A stretch of DNA of 64,000 bases from PSRF01 sp051000815 (GCA_051000815.1 JBPCNX010000037.1:1-64000); one strand, 5' to 3'; shown: positions 44,081 through 52,162, counted from the first letter of the stretch. Notes: generated from the sequence alone by a model not told the origin. Made by a program: numbers and translations.

Positions 44081-44935
44081 TCAGCTTCTTTGCTTAACTT
44101 CAGAACTCACGGCCTGCCAGCGTCCGTCGCGCCAAACAAACTTGTCCACAAAATCGTAAACGACTTCCTGCCCGCTAACCACTATCCTGATTCTACCGGT
44201 CAGGGTCGCTCGATCACCTTTGAGGGCAACCTTTAAATCCTCGAATTCCCACTTTTCAATCGCGGTATCGCGCTCAATCGTCTTCAGGTAGTCCGCTTTA
44301 CCCTGGCTCTTCCCGTCGCTAGATGTGCCCACGTAATCATCAGCGAGAATTTGGCCCAGCTTGCTCTTGTCGGCATTAATATTGGCGACGGTCCATTCAT
44401 GTTCAATATTCGTCAGTTCAGACAGCACGTCGTCACTGTCGGTCGGAGCGGGCGTCGCGGCATCTGCAGTAACCCTTGCGTCTTCGTCGCTGTCTGCACT
44501 ATTTGAATTAGCATCAGGCACAATGGAATTGAAATTAGCATTGGAATTCTGCTCTTCCTGCCGGGCGACGTTCACGTTGGAATTGTTTGCGTTCGCACCT
44601 GAACGAACCATTTTGGGAACCAGTAAAGCGAAGGCGATTCCCAATCCGATAATTCCGATCAGCAGCGCCCCCAGGACTCCAACCACCCAAGGCCACACTC
44701 GGCGCTTTTGACTCGCCGGTGCGAAGGAACCAGGCGGCTGATAATCCCGTTGCCAATCGCGCGGAACATAGGGCTCGTCATCATTTGCACTACCGGAGAC
44801 CTTTCCTGCCGGCGGGGATACAACCGTCGTCTCATCCGCAGTTTCGACAACGACAACCAGGGGCGTGCCATCGTCGATGCAGAAACTTAAATCCTGATCC
44901 GTGAATGTCTTGTTACAAGTGGGACAACGCTTCAT
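44081..44935 (-). CDS. zinc-ribbon membrane protein with C-terminal SnoaL/DUF4440-like domain
   Basis: 284 residues. It opens with a zinc ribbon (RCPTCNKTFTDQDLSFCIDDGTPL), followed by an acidic linker, one membrane helix (about 80-105, PWVVGVLGALLIGIIGLGIAFALL) and an Asn/Asp-rich low-complexity region (about 110-165). The last 110 residues (NIEHEWTVANINADKSKLGQILADDY in its first part, then VVSGQEVVYDFVDKFVWRDGRWQAV) have the NTF2-like/DUF4440 fold. The same ribbon wording opens the next protein at 45005, so the two are paralogous at the N-terminus. Function unknown; probably a tethered sensor or binding protein. Confidence 0.7.
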   Translation of the reverse strand: MKRCPTCNKTFTDQDLSFCIDDGTPLVVVVETADETTVVSPPAGKVSGSANDDEPYVPRDWQRDYQPPGSFAPASQKRRVWPWVVGVLGALLIGIIGLGIAFALLVPKMVRSGANANNSNVNVARQEEQNSNANFNSIVPDANSNSADSDEDARVTADAATPAPTDSDDVLSELTNIEHEWTVANINADKSKLGQILADDYVGTSSDGKSQGKADYLKTIERDTAIEKWEFEDLKVALKGDRATLTGRIRIVVSGQEVVYDFVDKFVWRDGRWQAVSSEVKQRS

Positions 44936-45004
44936 ACCTGGATATTCGTTCGAAACTGCGGCCGACCAATCTACTTTATGCCGGCGATCCCCAATCGTTT
45001 TCTA

Positions 45005-45529
45005 TCAATTCGCCGCTCCGACGATCATCATGATCGCCCAAATTGCCATGAACACCAAATAGATGGCTAGAACGAGAGCGCCAAGAATCACTCCAATCAC
45101 CGCCATCGGCTTGCCGCCGAAGCGTAGCGGGTCTTTCTTAATCTGCATCAACGCGACGATTCCCAGGATCAGGGCAAGCAGCGCGAAAAAAGGTCCGCCA
45201 CAAATCCACCCGAAGGTGATTCCGACGAGCCCCAAAATCATAGAAGCCACCGCGAGAGTCTGCTGCTGGTTTGCAGGTCCGGGGATTGAAGGTGGAGGTG
45301 GCGGGACCCATTGCGCCGGCGTGTCATTGGCCCATCCATAAGGCTGATGAGTCGGAGGTGGATTTGGCGCTGCCCCTGGGGCGGATTCGCGATCCCTGGT
45401 TGACGGTAACAAAACCGTAGGCGCTATTTCCTCCGCAGTCGCGCGCACTAAAGGTGTTCCGTCGTTGGGACAGAAACTGAGATACACATCCTCAAATCTC
45501 GTGTTACAAACCGGGCAACGCTTCATCAC
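45005..45529 (-). CDS. zinc-ribbon DUF4190-like membrane protein
   Basis: 174 residues. An N-terminal zinc ribbon (RCPVCNTRFEDVYLSFCPNDGTPL) is followed by a Pro-rich linker (about 40-85) and two or three membrane helices (AVASMILGLVGITFGWICGG, MAVIGVILGALVLAIYLVFM, and between them an FFALLALILGIVALMQIK segment) with the DUF4190-like spacing. Two adjacent Met codons are possible starts. The linker has PPPTHQPYGW and PPPPPSIPGP, so it is probably disordered. Role unknown. Ends 9 bp after the ndk stop. Confidence 0.75.
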   Translation of the reverse strand: MMKRCPVCNTRFEDVYLSFCPNDGTPLVRATAEEIAPTVLLPSTRDRESAPGAAPNPPPTHQPYGWANDTPAQWVPPPPPSIPGPANQQQTLAVASMILGLVGITFGWICGGPFFALLALILGIVALMQIKKDPLRFGGKPMAVIGVILGALVLAIYLVFMAIWAIMMIVGAAN

Positions 45530-45538
45530 TAACCTGAT

Positions 45539-45955
45539 CTATCCGATTTCAATCTGACTAAAGAAATAGGAGACCTCGATGCTGGCGTTCTCGTCGGAAT
45601 CAGATCCATGCGTGGCATTCTCACCGACGGAAGACCCGAATTCTTTACGAATAGTCCCCTCGTCCGCTTTGGCGGGATCAGTTGCGCCCATCAGATCGCG
45701 CCATGCTTTAACCGCACCCTCTTTTTCCAGAACCATAACGACACATGGGCCACTCGACATGAATTCCGTCAGACCGGAAAAAAAAGGACGCTCATGATGC
45801 ACCGCGTAAAAACCCTCAGCTTCCTTCAATGTCATGTGCAACATTTTGAGGGCGCGAATCTGAAAGCCGGTGTCGATTATTCGTTGAATGATTGATCCCG
45901 TGTCCCCACCACGCACCGCGTCGGGTTTGATAATTGCGAAAGTACGATTGTTCAT
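45539..45955 (-). CDS. ndk: nucleoside diphosphate kinase
   Basis: 138 residues; transfers gamma-phosphate from NTPs to NDPs through a phospho-His. Marks are TFAIIKPDAVRGGDTG (nucleotide-binding start), YAVHHERPFF, VMVLEKEGAVKAWRDLMGATDPAKA and the catalytic-His loop NATHGSDSDENA. The spacing and the C-terminal SIEVSYFF are those of the short bacterial type. It follows sucD at 171 bp in the same orientation, through a heptad-repeat gap. Confidence 0.95.
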   Translation of the reverse strand: MNNRTFAIIKPDAVRGGDTGSIIQRIIDTGFQIRALKMLHMTLKEAEGFYAVHHERPFFSGLTEFMSSGPCVVMVLEKEGAVKAWRDLMGATDPAKADEGTIRKEFGSSVGENATHGSDSDENASIEVSYFFSQIEIG

Positions 45956-45983
45956 CTAACAAGTTCCCTCGTGTTCTTATGTG

Positions 45984-46036
45984 TTCGAACTTCTAGAACT
46001 CTGAGCTTTGATCTTTGTACTTTGATCTTTGTTTCT
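45984..46036. repeat. 7-bp period repeat, TTTGATC/TTTGTAC family, left arm
   Basis: Heptads TTTGATC, TTTGTAC, TTTGTTT and similar in the ndk-sucD gap. The inverted partner is at 46104-46135. Confidence 0.8.
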
Positions 46037-46103
46037 CGTTTTTTTCCCTAGACCTTCAGGCGAGGCATGGATCGTTCTCGAAGGTGATCAAGCTGCGAAA
46101 GAC

Positions 46104-46135
46104 AATCGAAGTACAAAGCTCGAGGTTCAAAGCAC
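46104..46135. repeat. 7-bp period repeat, right inverted arm (GTACAAA family)
   Basis: GTACAAAGCTCGAGGTTCAAAG words. The sucD stop TGA (46127) is formed inside a TTTGAAC word on the minus strand. Confidence 0.8.
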
Positions 46136-46993
46136 ATTCTTTATTGCCTGCCCAATATCCGCTGGCGACTTCACGACATGAATTCCGGCCTCTTCGAGCG
46201 CCTTCATTTTTTCTGCGGCCGTTCCTTTGCCCCCGGCGATGATCGCCCCCGCGTGCCCCATGCGACGTCCCGGTGGCGCCGTTTGGCCGGCGATGAAAGC
46301 AACAATCGGTTTGGTTACATTCTCTTTCGCAAATGCTGCCGCTTCCTCTTCGGCGGTACCGCCGATTTCACCAATCATTACGATGCCGTCGGTTTCTTCG
46401 TCAGCCTGGAACAAAGCCAGAGCGTCAACGTGAGTGGTTCCGACAATCGGATCGCCACCAATTCCGATAGCTGTTGACTGACCAAGACCGAGAGCGGTTA
46501 GTTGACCGACCGCCTCATATGTAAGTGTTCCTGAACGCGAGACCACGCCCACTCGTCCTTCACGATGAATGTGACCCGGCATGATTCCGATTTTACACTT
46601 GCCAGGTGAGATGATGCCGGGACAGTTAGGTCCAATCAGGCGCGTGGGCATATCGTTGAGATATTCGCGTACCTTCACCATATCGAGAGTCGGAATTCCT
46701 TCGGTGATACAAACCACGAGTGCAACGCCGGCATCAGCTGCCTCCATGATCGCGTCCGCGGCGAATGCCGGCGGCACGTAAATCACGGAGACATTTACGC
46801 CCGCTTTGCGCACAGCATCACTCACCGTGTTGAAAACCGGTATGCCTTCGTGAGTGGTGCCGCCCTTTCCTGGTGTCACACCGCCGGCGACATTAGTTCC
46901 ATACTCCACCATCTGCTTTGTATGAAACGTACCTTCCTTGCCGGTAATTCCCTGCACCACGAGACGCGTATTTTTATCGACGAGAATGCTCAT
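46127..46993 (-). CDS. sucD: succinyl-CoA synthetase subunit alpha
   Basis: 288 residues; the CoA-binding alpha subunit (TCA cycle, substrate-level ATP or GTP formation). CoA-binding N-terminus: VQGITGKEGTFHTKQMVEYG. GPNCPGIISPGKCKIGIMP and the phospho-His segment RRMGHAGAIIAGGKGTAAEK are complete, and EIGGTAEEEAA matches. The stop codon is supplied by the repeat. Unusually, the beta-subunit gene sucC lies two genes upstream (49182-50342), not directly before it. Confidence 0.96.
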   Translation of the reverse strand: MSILVDKNTRLVVQGITGKEGTFHTKQMVEYGTNVAGGVTPGKGGTTHEGIPVFNTVSDAVRKAGVNVSVIYVPPAFAADAIMEAADAGVALVVCITEGIPTLDMVKVREYLNDMPTRLIGPNCPGIISPGKCKIGIMPGHIHREGRVGVVSRSGTLTYEAVGQLTALGLGQSTAIGIGGDPIVGTTHVDALALFQADEETDGIVMIGEIGGTAEEEAAAFAKENVTKPIVAFIAGQTAPPGRRMGHAGAIIAGGKGTAAEKMKALEEAGIHVVKSPADIGQAIKNVL

Positions 46994-47033
46994 GATCTCT
47001 TAGCTACGATGGTTACTTTTGAGTTTGAGTAAA

Positions 47034-47068
47034 TGTTCTTTGTACTTTGAGCTTAGAACTTTGTTTTG
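47034..47068. repeat. 7-bp period repeat, TTTGTAC family, left arm
   Basis: CTTTGTACTTTGAGCTTAG words in the gap before sucD; partner at 47118-47148. Confidence 0.75.
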
Positions 47069-47089
47069 CTGTTCCCTTACCCTCGTTTC

Positions 47090-47160
47090 ACCAGTCTTGT
47101 TTTTCAAGCAGCATCACTAAAGCAAAGAACAAAGTACAAAGTTCTAAGACCAGTCTTGTT
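47090..47160. repeat. 12-bp direct repeats flanking the right heptad arm
   Basis: ACCAGTCTTGTT occurs at 47090-47101 and again at 47149-47160. The 47 bp between them contain the inverted heptad arm (GTACAAAGTTC words, 47118-47148). The layout looks like a small insertion with a target-site duplication. Confidence 0.6.
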
Positions 47161-47186
47161 AGGCGACCAAATTCAATTTACGTCGA

Positions 47187-48590
47187 CTAGGAGAGCTCAA
47201 ACCGCTCCCCGTATGTGGGCACCTCAACGGTCCAACCGAACCTCTCATTGATATGTCCGGCCATCGCGGTTGCCGCGGGTGGTTCACCGTGGGTTAAGAA
47301 CGTTCGCCGCGGCGCGGTGCGTAACCCTTCTAACCAGCGCAGCACTTCGCTCCAATCCGCATGGGCCGAAAAACCGCCAATGCGCTCCAGACGGCAACGC
47401 ACCGGCACTCGCTGACCGAGAATCTTTACCTCACGTTCGCCATCCTGAATCTTCCGCCCCAGTGTGCCGGCAGCCTGGTAACCAACAAACACAAGCGTCG
47501 CGTTCTGATCCGGAACGAGACGAAGCGCATGATGCAGCACCCGTCCGCCGGTCATCATGCCGGAAGCACTGACAATTACTCGAGCACCCTGAACCTCGTT
47601 TAAAGCTTTCGATTGCGCTCGTGATGTGGCCGTCACCATCGAATGCGTCTGCAGTGGATGCTTCCGTCTGGCAAGCACACTGGCGTAGGCTTCGTCGTGC
47701 TCTTCCTTCCGGTTGCTGTAGGCAACGGTAGCTGCGGCGGCCATAGGCGAATCTACATAGACCGGCAAAATCGGAATCGTCTTTTCCTCTTCGAGTTCAC
47801 GAATCAAATAAATGATTTCCTGTGTGCGACCCACAGCAAAAGCCGGTATCAAAACGGCGCCGTTGCGGCGGGCAGCGTCGTTAATGATGCGCGTCAAAGC
47901 CACTTTGGGATCTTCAGGATCGTGCAGGCGATCACCGTAGGTTGATTCGACCAGCACGTAATCACAAAGTGGCGGCGCAACTGGATCCTTAATTATTGGC
48001 TGGTCGTAGTGGCCCAGGTCGCCGGAAAAGAGGACACGGCGACCGGCACGATCAACTCCCGCCCCTTCAATCTCGGCGAGCACCATGCTGGAACCGAGTA
48101 TGTGCCCTGCAATCCCAAAACCCGCACGAATGCCTCTCGCAACGTCGAGTGCTTCTCCTGTGTTTGGCAGCGGCCTAATCAATTCAAGTGAGGCAAATGC
48201 GTCCTTTTCCGTATAGAGCGGCAGAGCAGGGGCATGCTTTGTAAGTTTGTGACGGTTGCGATAGTCCGCATCCTCTTCCTGGAGCCGGCCGGCGTCAGGC
48301 AAAAGAATTTTCAGCAGGTCTGCTGTTCCGCTCGAACAATAGACGGGCCCTTTGAAGCCCAGCTTAACCAAACGCGGCAGGTAGCCGGTATGATCGATAT
48401 GAGCATGCGTAATCAGGACGGAGTCGATCGCATGCGGGTCGAACGGAGGGTCTTGCCAATTGCGTTCGCGGAGTTCCTTTAGACCCTGAAACATGCCGCA
48501 ATCGACTAAGACGCGAGCGCTCTCTGTTTCGATCAGGTACTTCGATCCCGTTACCGTACCGACGCCGCCCCAGAATGAAAGTGTTGCCAT
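47187..48590 (-). CDS. MBL-fold beta-CASP RNA nuclease-like protein
   Basis: 467 residues. The MBL core carries VLVDCGMFQG, HAHIDHTGYLPRL (HxHxDH) and SGDLGHYDQPI; the beta-CASP insertion (about 215-360) has VESTYGDRLH, IPAFAVGRTQE and YVDSPMA; the C-terminal RMMBL part has SASGMMTGGRVLHH, GFSAHADWSEVLRW and LTHGEPPAA. This is the CPSF/YSH1-type organisation used by RNA-processing nucleases (for example TTHA0252). No signal peptide. Start ATG 48590 fits the family (ATLSFWGGVGTVTGS); upstream codons add an unrelated leader. It lies between MauE/DoxX and sucD. Confidence 0.9.
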   Translation of the reverse strand: MATLSFWGGVGTVTGSKYLIETESARVLVDCGMFQGLKELRERNWQDPPFDPHAIDSVLITHAHIDHTGYLPRLVKLGFKGPVYCSSGTADLLKILLPDAGRLQEEDADYRNRHKLTKHAPALPLYTEKDAFASLELIRPLPNTGEALDVARGIRAGFGIAGHILGSSMVLAEIEGAGVDRAGRRVLFSGDLGHYDQPIIKDPVAPPLCDYVLVESTYGDRLHDPEDPKVALTRIINDAARRNGAVLIPAFAVGRTQEIIYLIRELEEEKTIPILPVYVDSPMAAAATVAYSNRKEEHDEAYASVLARRKHPLQTHSMVTATSRAQSKALNEVQGARVIVSASGMMTGGRVLHHALRLVPDQNATLVFVGYQAAGTLGRKIQDGEREVKILGQRVPVRCRLERIGGFSAHADWSEVLRWLEGLRTAPRRTFLTHGEPPAATAMAGHINERFGWTVEVPTYGERFELS

Positions 48591-48604
48591 GGGAAAAGTT
48601 TTCG

Positions 48605-49147
48605 TCAGTGTTTCGCGCTGGCGCGATAAGCAAAAAACACAAGTAGCGCCGGAACCAACAATGCAAGATTTCTCAACGCCGTCTTGACGCCTAACTGGCT
48701 CCCGATAATGCCCCCAAAGCAGCCACACTCAAGTGGTTCGCCATTGAGAACGTAGACATAGTAGAGCGCAAATCCGGCAAAGCCGATCAGCAGCGCCGCA
48801 GCGCACAATGCGCCGACCCGCACGGTGCGCGGAACCAGAAGCAAGAGTGCCGTGATCAGTTCGAAGACGATGACGGCAATTGTTGCCGGCCACATCCAGC
48901 GGCGGTAATCAAAACCGGACGCGGTCAGCAGTTCGGCGACGTTTGCCGCGAACGCTTTCGCGATTAGCAGCTTTGCTCCGGCAGTAAAAAGAAACAGCGC
49001 GGCCAAACCGAACCGGCTGATCCGCACGAGCCACTTCAGTACTGATGATGAAACACGACGACGCGGTGATGCGGGGGCTGCAACAAAGACTTGTCCGTGC
49101 ATCGGATCTACCACATCTTCATCATTCATAGTCTCCGTGTCTCCCAT
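48605..49147 (-). CDS. MauE/DoxX-family membrane protein
   Basis: 180 residues with about four membrane helices (FGLAALFLFTAGAKLLIA, ATIAVIVFELITALLLLVP, VGALCAAALLIGFAGFALYY, ALRNLALLVPALLVFFAY). The sequence CGCFGGIIGSQLG between helices is the typical Cys-pair loop of MauE-like proteins, some of which help form disulfides or reduce partners. The first 40 residues are cytoplasmic and polar. Inserted, with the beta-CASP gene, between sucC and sucD. Confidence 0.75.
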   Translation of the reverse strand: MGDTETMNDEDVVDPMHGQVFVAAPASPRRRVSSSVLKWLVRISRFGLAALFLFTAGAKLLIAKAFAANVAELLTASGFDYRRWMWPATIAVIVFELITALLLLVPRTVRVGALCAAALLIGFAGFALYYVYVLNGEPLECGCFGGIIGSQLGVKTALRNLALLVPALLVFFAYRASAKH

Positions 49148-49181
49148 CTCCGCGCTCCCCGTCTTCCCATCTCCGTTAGTG

Positions 49182-50342
49182 TTAAGCCGCCAGCGCGACT
49201 ACCTTCTCCGCCGCGTCTTTCATCCCCTTGGCAACTGTAAAGTTCAGGCCCGACTCGCGAATTACGCGTTGACCTTCTTCGACGTTTGTCCCTTCCAGTC
49301 GTACTACGACAGGAACTTTGATTCCCAGATTCTTAGCTGCTTCGACCACGCCTCGCGCAACCATATCGCAGCGGACGATGCCTCCGAAGATATTTATCAG
49401 AACAGCCCTCACATGCTCATCGGCCAGGAGAATGCGAAGAGCAGCTTCGACCCGTTCCTGTGAAGCCCCGCCACCGACATCGAGAAAATTTGCTGGTTCA
49501 CCGCCTGCAAGTTTGATGATGTCCATTGTGGCCATCGCCAGACCCGCGCCATTCACCATGCAGGCGATGTTTCCGTCGAGCTTGATGTAGTTGAGATCAA
49601 ACTTCGAGGCTTCAATCTCAAGTGGCTCTTCCTCATGCAAGTCGCGCAAATCGAGAAATTCTTTGTGCCGAAAGAGGGCGTTGTCGTCGAAGTTTACCTT
49701 AGCATCAAGCGCGATAAGGCGGTTGTCCTTCGTCAACAGGAACGGATTTATTTCCAGAAGCGAAGCGTCGATTTCCTCGTAGGCGATATAGAGTGACTGC
49801 ATGAACTTAACCGCCTGGTTGATCAGTGGAGCGGGAATGCCTAAACCAAAAGCCAGTTTCCGCCCCTGAAATGCACGAAAGCCAACGGCCGGATCTACAG
49901 TCTCCTTCAAAATTTTCTCCGGAGTATTTGCAGCCACCTCTTCGATATCCATGCCGCCTGCCGCTGAGGCCATGAATACCGGCCGTCCTGAAGCACGATC
50001 CAGCACCACGCCTAAATAGAATTCTCTATCAATCGGCAGCCCTTCTTCTATCAGCAGGACGCGAACCTCGCGGCCTTCGGGTCCGGTTTGGTGAGTGACG
50101 AGCTTCATACCCAGCATTTGCCGGGCAACATCCCGCGCTTCGTCGGCACTCCTGACAAGCTTCACGCCGCCACCTTTGCCTCGACCTCCCGCATGTATCT
50201 GCGCTTTGACCACCACCACGTCCGTCCCCAACTCCTTCGCCGCTTGATAAGCCTCCTCGGGAGAACGCGCGACCAGCCCACGCGGGACGGGCACGCCAAA
50301 CTTGCTCAACAGTTCCTTGCCTTGATACTCATGAATCTTCAT
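49182..50342 (-). CDS. sucC: succinyl-CoA synthetase subunit beta
   Basis: 386 residues; ATP-grasp subunit that binds nucleotide and transfers phosphate to the alpha-subunit His. N-terminal MKIHEYQGKELLSKFGVPVP, ATP-grasp block AQIHAGGRGKGGGVKL, LEINPFLLT (metal ligands) and MVNGAGLAMATMDIIKLAGG/ NFLDVGGGA are intact. Length is standard. The ATG is preceded by a gap that contains direct and inverted repeats (50435-50518). Divergent from osmC. Confidence 0.96.
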   Translation of the reverse strand: MKIHEYQGKELLSKFGVPVPRGLVARSPEEAYQAAKELGTDVVVVKAQIHAGGRGKGGGVKLVRSADEARDVARQMLGMKLVTHQTGPEGREVRVLLIEEGLPIDREFYLGVVLDRASGRPVFMASAAGGMDIEEVAANTPEKILKETVDPAVGFRAFQGRKLAFGLGIPAPLINQAVKFMQSLYIAYEEIDASLLEINPFLLTKDNRLIALDAKVNFDDNALFRHKEFLDLRDLHEEEPLEIEASKFDLNYIKLDGNIACMVNGAGLAMATMDIIKLAGGEPANFLDVGGGASQERVEAALRILLADEHVRAVLINIFGGIVRCDMVARGVVEAAKNLGIKVPVVVRLEGTNVEEGQRVIRESGLNFTVAKGMKDAAEKVVALAA

Positions 50343-50434
50343 GCGAAGTCCTCAGAAACGAATCGTCATTGTTTGCGGAATTTGTGGTTTTGGAGCGCAG
50401 TGAGTGTAGCTGCCAAACGGAGCCGGAGCAAGTA

Positions 50435-50518
50435 GACTCAATGTAATGTACTGATGCAGTTTGGGTCGAGAGCATCGTTACCAGGTTTGACCAAACTGCA
50501 CCACGACTCAATGTAATG
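50435..50518. promoter_or_regulatory. direct repeats around an inverted repeat, sucC-osmC divergent region
   Basis: GACTCAATGTAATG occurs at 50435-50448 and 50505-50518. Between them TGCAGTTTGGGTC (50455-50467) and GACCAAACTGCA (50489-50500) form an inverted repeat with a one-base bulge. It may be an operator for both genes or a small insertion. Confidence 0.45.
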
Positions 50519-50573
50519 ATCAGCGATGGGACTATTTGTTATTCTCACAAGTGTTCAAGAAGGAGACAATTCG

Positions 50574-51008
50574 ATGAGCGAAGTCACTGTAACCTCTCTG
50601 GCCAACCTTCGAAACGAAGTGCGCTATGGCGCCGGTCATACCTTCGTTACTGACGAACCGATCGCGGCGGGCGGAGAAGACGCCGGTCCTGATCCCTACA
50701 CATTACTGCTCGCCGCATTGGGCAGTTGCATCTCCATGACTACGATGCTCTATGCTCGTCGCAAAGGCTGGCCACTTAATCGCGTTACAGTTCGTCTACG
50801 CCAGAACCGCATTCACTCAAGTGATTGTAAAGAGTGCACAACCACCAAAGAAGGTTACGTGCATCGGATCGAACGGAGCGTCTCTTTCGAAGGCGCTCTC
50901 GATGAAGAACAGCGCTCGCGTCTCCAGGAGATTGCCCACAAGTGTCCCGTGCATAGAACGCTTACTTCAGAAGTTGTAATAACAGAACTCCGTGACGACG
51001 CACCCTAG
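50574..51008 (+). CDS. OsmC/Ohr-family peroxiredoxin-like protein
   Basis: 144 residues from ATG 50574, preceded by AAGGAG eight bases away. The two-Cys thiol peroxidase layout is present: GSCISMTTMLYARRKGW carries the first Cys (about residue 48) and AHKCPVHRTL the second (about 125). It reduces organic hydroperoxides using lipoylated or thiol donors in the OsmC/YhfA branch. A CKECTT stretch in the loop adds further Cys residues that could bind metal. It is divergent from sucC. Confidence 0.88.
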   Translation: MSEVTVTSLANLRNEVRYGAGHTFVTDEPIAAGGEDAGPDPYTLLLAALGSCISMTTMLYARRKGWPLNRVTVRLRQNRIHSSDCKECTTTKEGYVHRIERSVSFEGALDEEQRSRLQEIAHKCPVHRTLTSEVVITELRDDAP

Positions 51009-51084
51009 CTGGTTATGGTCTACTGTTAAGGCCAGGACGATCCACCAAACTACACGAACCAACACAAATTCTTATTAGTGCTGT

Positions 51085-51097
51085 TGGGGTGCGTGAC
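51085..51097 (+). other. inverted copy of the tRNA-Pro anticodon-arm sequence
   Basis: TTGGGGTGCGTGA on the plus strand equals the anticodon loop and stem of the minus-strand tRNA-Pro gene (51181-51193). A minus-strand read-through transcript would carry its complement, able to pair with the mature anticodon arm. Confidence 0.35.
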
Positions 51098-51116
51098 CAA
51101 AGATTCGGCGAAACGA

Positions 51117-51143
51117 AAGGGCTTCCAATTGAAGGAAGCCCTT
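51117..51143 (-). terminator. intrinsic terminator of tRNA-Pro
   Basis: AAGGGCTTCC and GGAAGCCCTT form a perfect 10-bp stem with a 7-nt loop, just 5 bp past the tRNA 3' end, followed by CTTTCGTTTCG on the minus strand. Confidence 0.75.
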
Positions 51144-51148
51144 AGTTC

Positions 51149-51225
51149 TGGTCGGGACGACTGGATTCGAACCAGCGACCTCACGCACCCCAAGCGTGCG
51201 CGCTACCAGGCTGCGCCACGTCCCG
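51149..51225 (-). tRNA. tRNA-Pro (anticodon GGG)
   Basis: 77 nt including the encoded CCA. Acceptor stem CGGGACG pairs with CGTCCCG; D-arm with GGTA; anticodon stem CACGC/GCGTG around the loop TTGGGGT, giving anticodon GGG; T-arm GGTTCGAATCC. It reads CCC and CCU. All four stems are intact. Confidence 0.95.
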
Positions 51226-51288
51226 TCGAATGATTCAAGTATGTCTCGAAAAGCGGAATTGTCAAAGCGAGGTAACGGAGCGGGTGGT

Positions 51289-51777
51289 TCACTTTTTTGC
51301 AGAGGCCGACGCGACGTTCTCTTTTTCCAGCAATGACAAAATTTCCCTCAACTCAGCAGCAAGTTGTCTGAGCGCCTGGCGATCTTCCGCAGTGCTGCCG
51401 CCCGGGCCGGCTTCTAATCTCGCACTAGCGGCTCGCATTCGCGGTGGGACGGAACCCTCTTTGTAATTGTCCGAGCCGTATGTTTCTCCGGCCTCTGCGC
51501 TTGGTCTTAGTTTGCCTCCGCGCAGGTCATTTGCGAGTCTCTTTTTTGCGCCGGCAATTGTGTACTGATCTTCGTAGAGCAACTCTTTGATCCGCAGGGC
51601 TATTTCAACATCGCGTTTGCGATAAACGCGTTGGCCCGCGCGGTTCTTCTGCGGAGCCAACATCGGAAACTCGGATTCCCAATAGCGAAGGACGTGCGCC
51701 TGCACACCAGCCAGTTCGCAGACTTCACCAATTTTGAAGAACAGTTTTTCGGGAATCACTACCGCCGGATAGGTCAT
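51289..51777 (-). CDS. MerR-family transcriptional regulator
   Basis: 162 residues. The N-terminal winged HTH of the MerR type (FFKIGEVCELAGVQAHVLRYWESEF, about 12-40, with the KNRAGQRVYRKRDVEIALRIKELL wing region) has the standard arrangement. The C-terminal half is short and predicted coiled coil with no Cys or other ligand motif, so it is not a metal sensor; it resembles the small MerR-like regulators near synthetases or ScpA in Acidobacteria. Target genes are unknown. No gene is coupled to it on this strand. Confidence 0.85.
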   Translation of the reverse strand: MTYPAVVIPEKLFFKIGEVCELAGVQAHVLRYWESEFPMLAPQKNRAGQRVYRKRDVEIALRIKELLYEDQYTIAGAKKRLANDLRGGKLRPSAEAGETYGSDNYKEGSVPPRMRAASARLEAGPGGSTAEDRQALRQLAAELREILSLLEKENVASASAKK

Positions 51778-51954
51778 ACACTCAAGGGCTTTCTCTGGAT
51801 TTTCACAAATTGCTGGCGTCGGGAGTTAGACTTTGATTACGGCGAGTTGGCCAGCAGACTGGAAACTGCGCCATGTTACTGTGGGGTATTTGACGTGTCA
51901 ACACTTATATTTACGCGTTCTCAGTTAAAACGATTTCTTTAAGGTAATCTCTAA

Positions 51955-51990
51955 AGGAAGGATGAAGGATGAAGGATGAGGGATGAGGGG
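51955..51990. repeat. 7-bp period repeat, GGATGAA/GGATGAG family, left arm
   Basis: Five heptads; inverted partner at 52080-52110. The 90 bp between them are unique. The upstream end of the aminotransferase reading frame runs through it but is unlikely to be translated. Confidence 0.85.
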
Positions 51991-52079
51991 AATGAACGCT
52001 GATCAAGACAATATTGGAGAACCTGGCGGTCAAAGCCTAGATCGGCGTGAAAGGTGTCCCAGACTCAAACCCTCCAGGC

Positions 52080-52110
52080 TTTCATCCCTCATCCCTCATC
52101 CTTCATCCTT
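52080..52110. repeat. 7-bp period repeat, right inverted arm
   Basis: TTCATCCCTCATCC words ending just before a TATAAT at 52115-52120, which may be the -10 element of the aminotransferase promoter. Confidence 0.8.
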
Positions 52111-52162
52111 AATGTATAATCACGCGCACCCCACATTAGATCAGCCAGCCATCGGAGGTTTA

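Noticed and set aside
51983..52162. 60-residue extension at the aminotransferase N-terminus
   Set aside because: It is a translation of the heptad repeats and the unique DNA between them; TTG 52163 has GGAGG and gives the family length.
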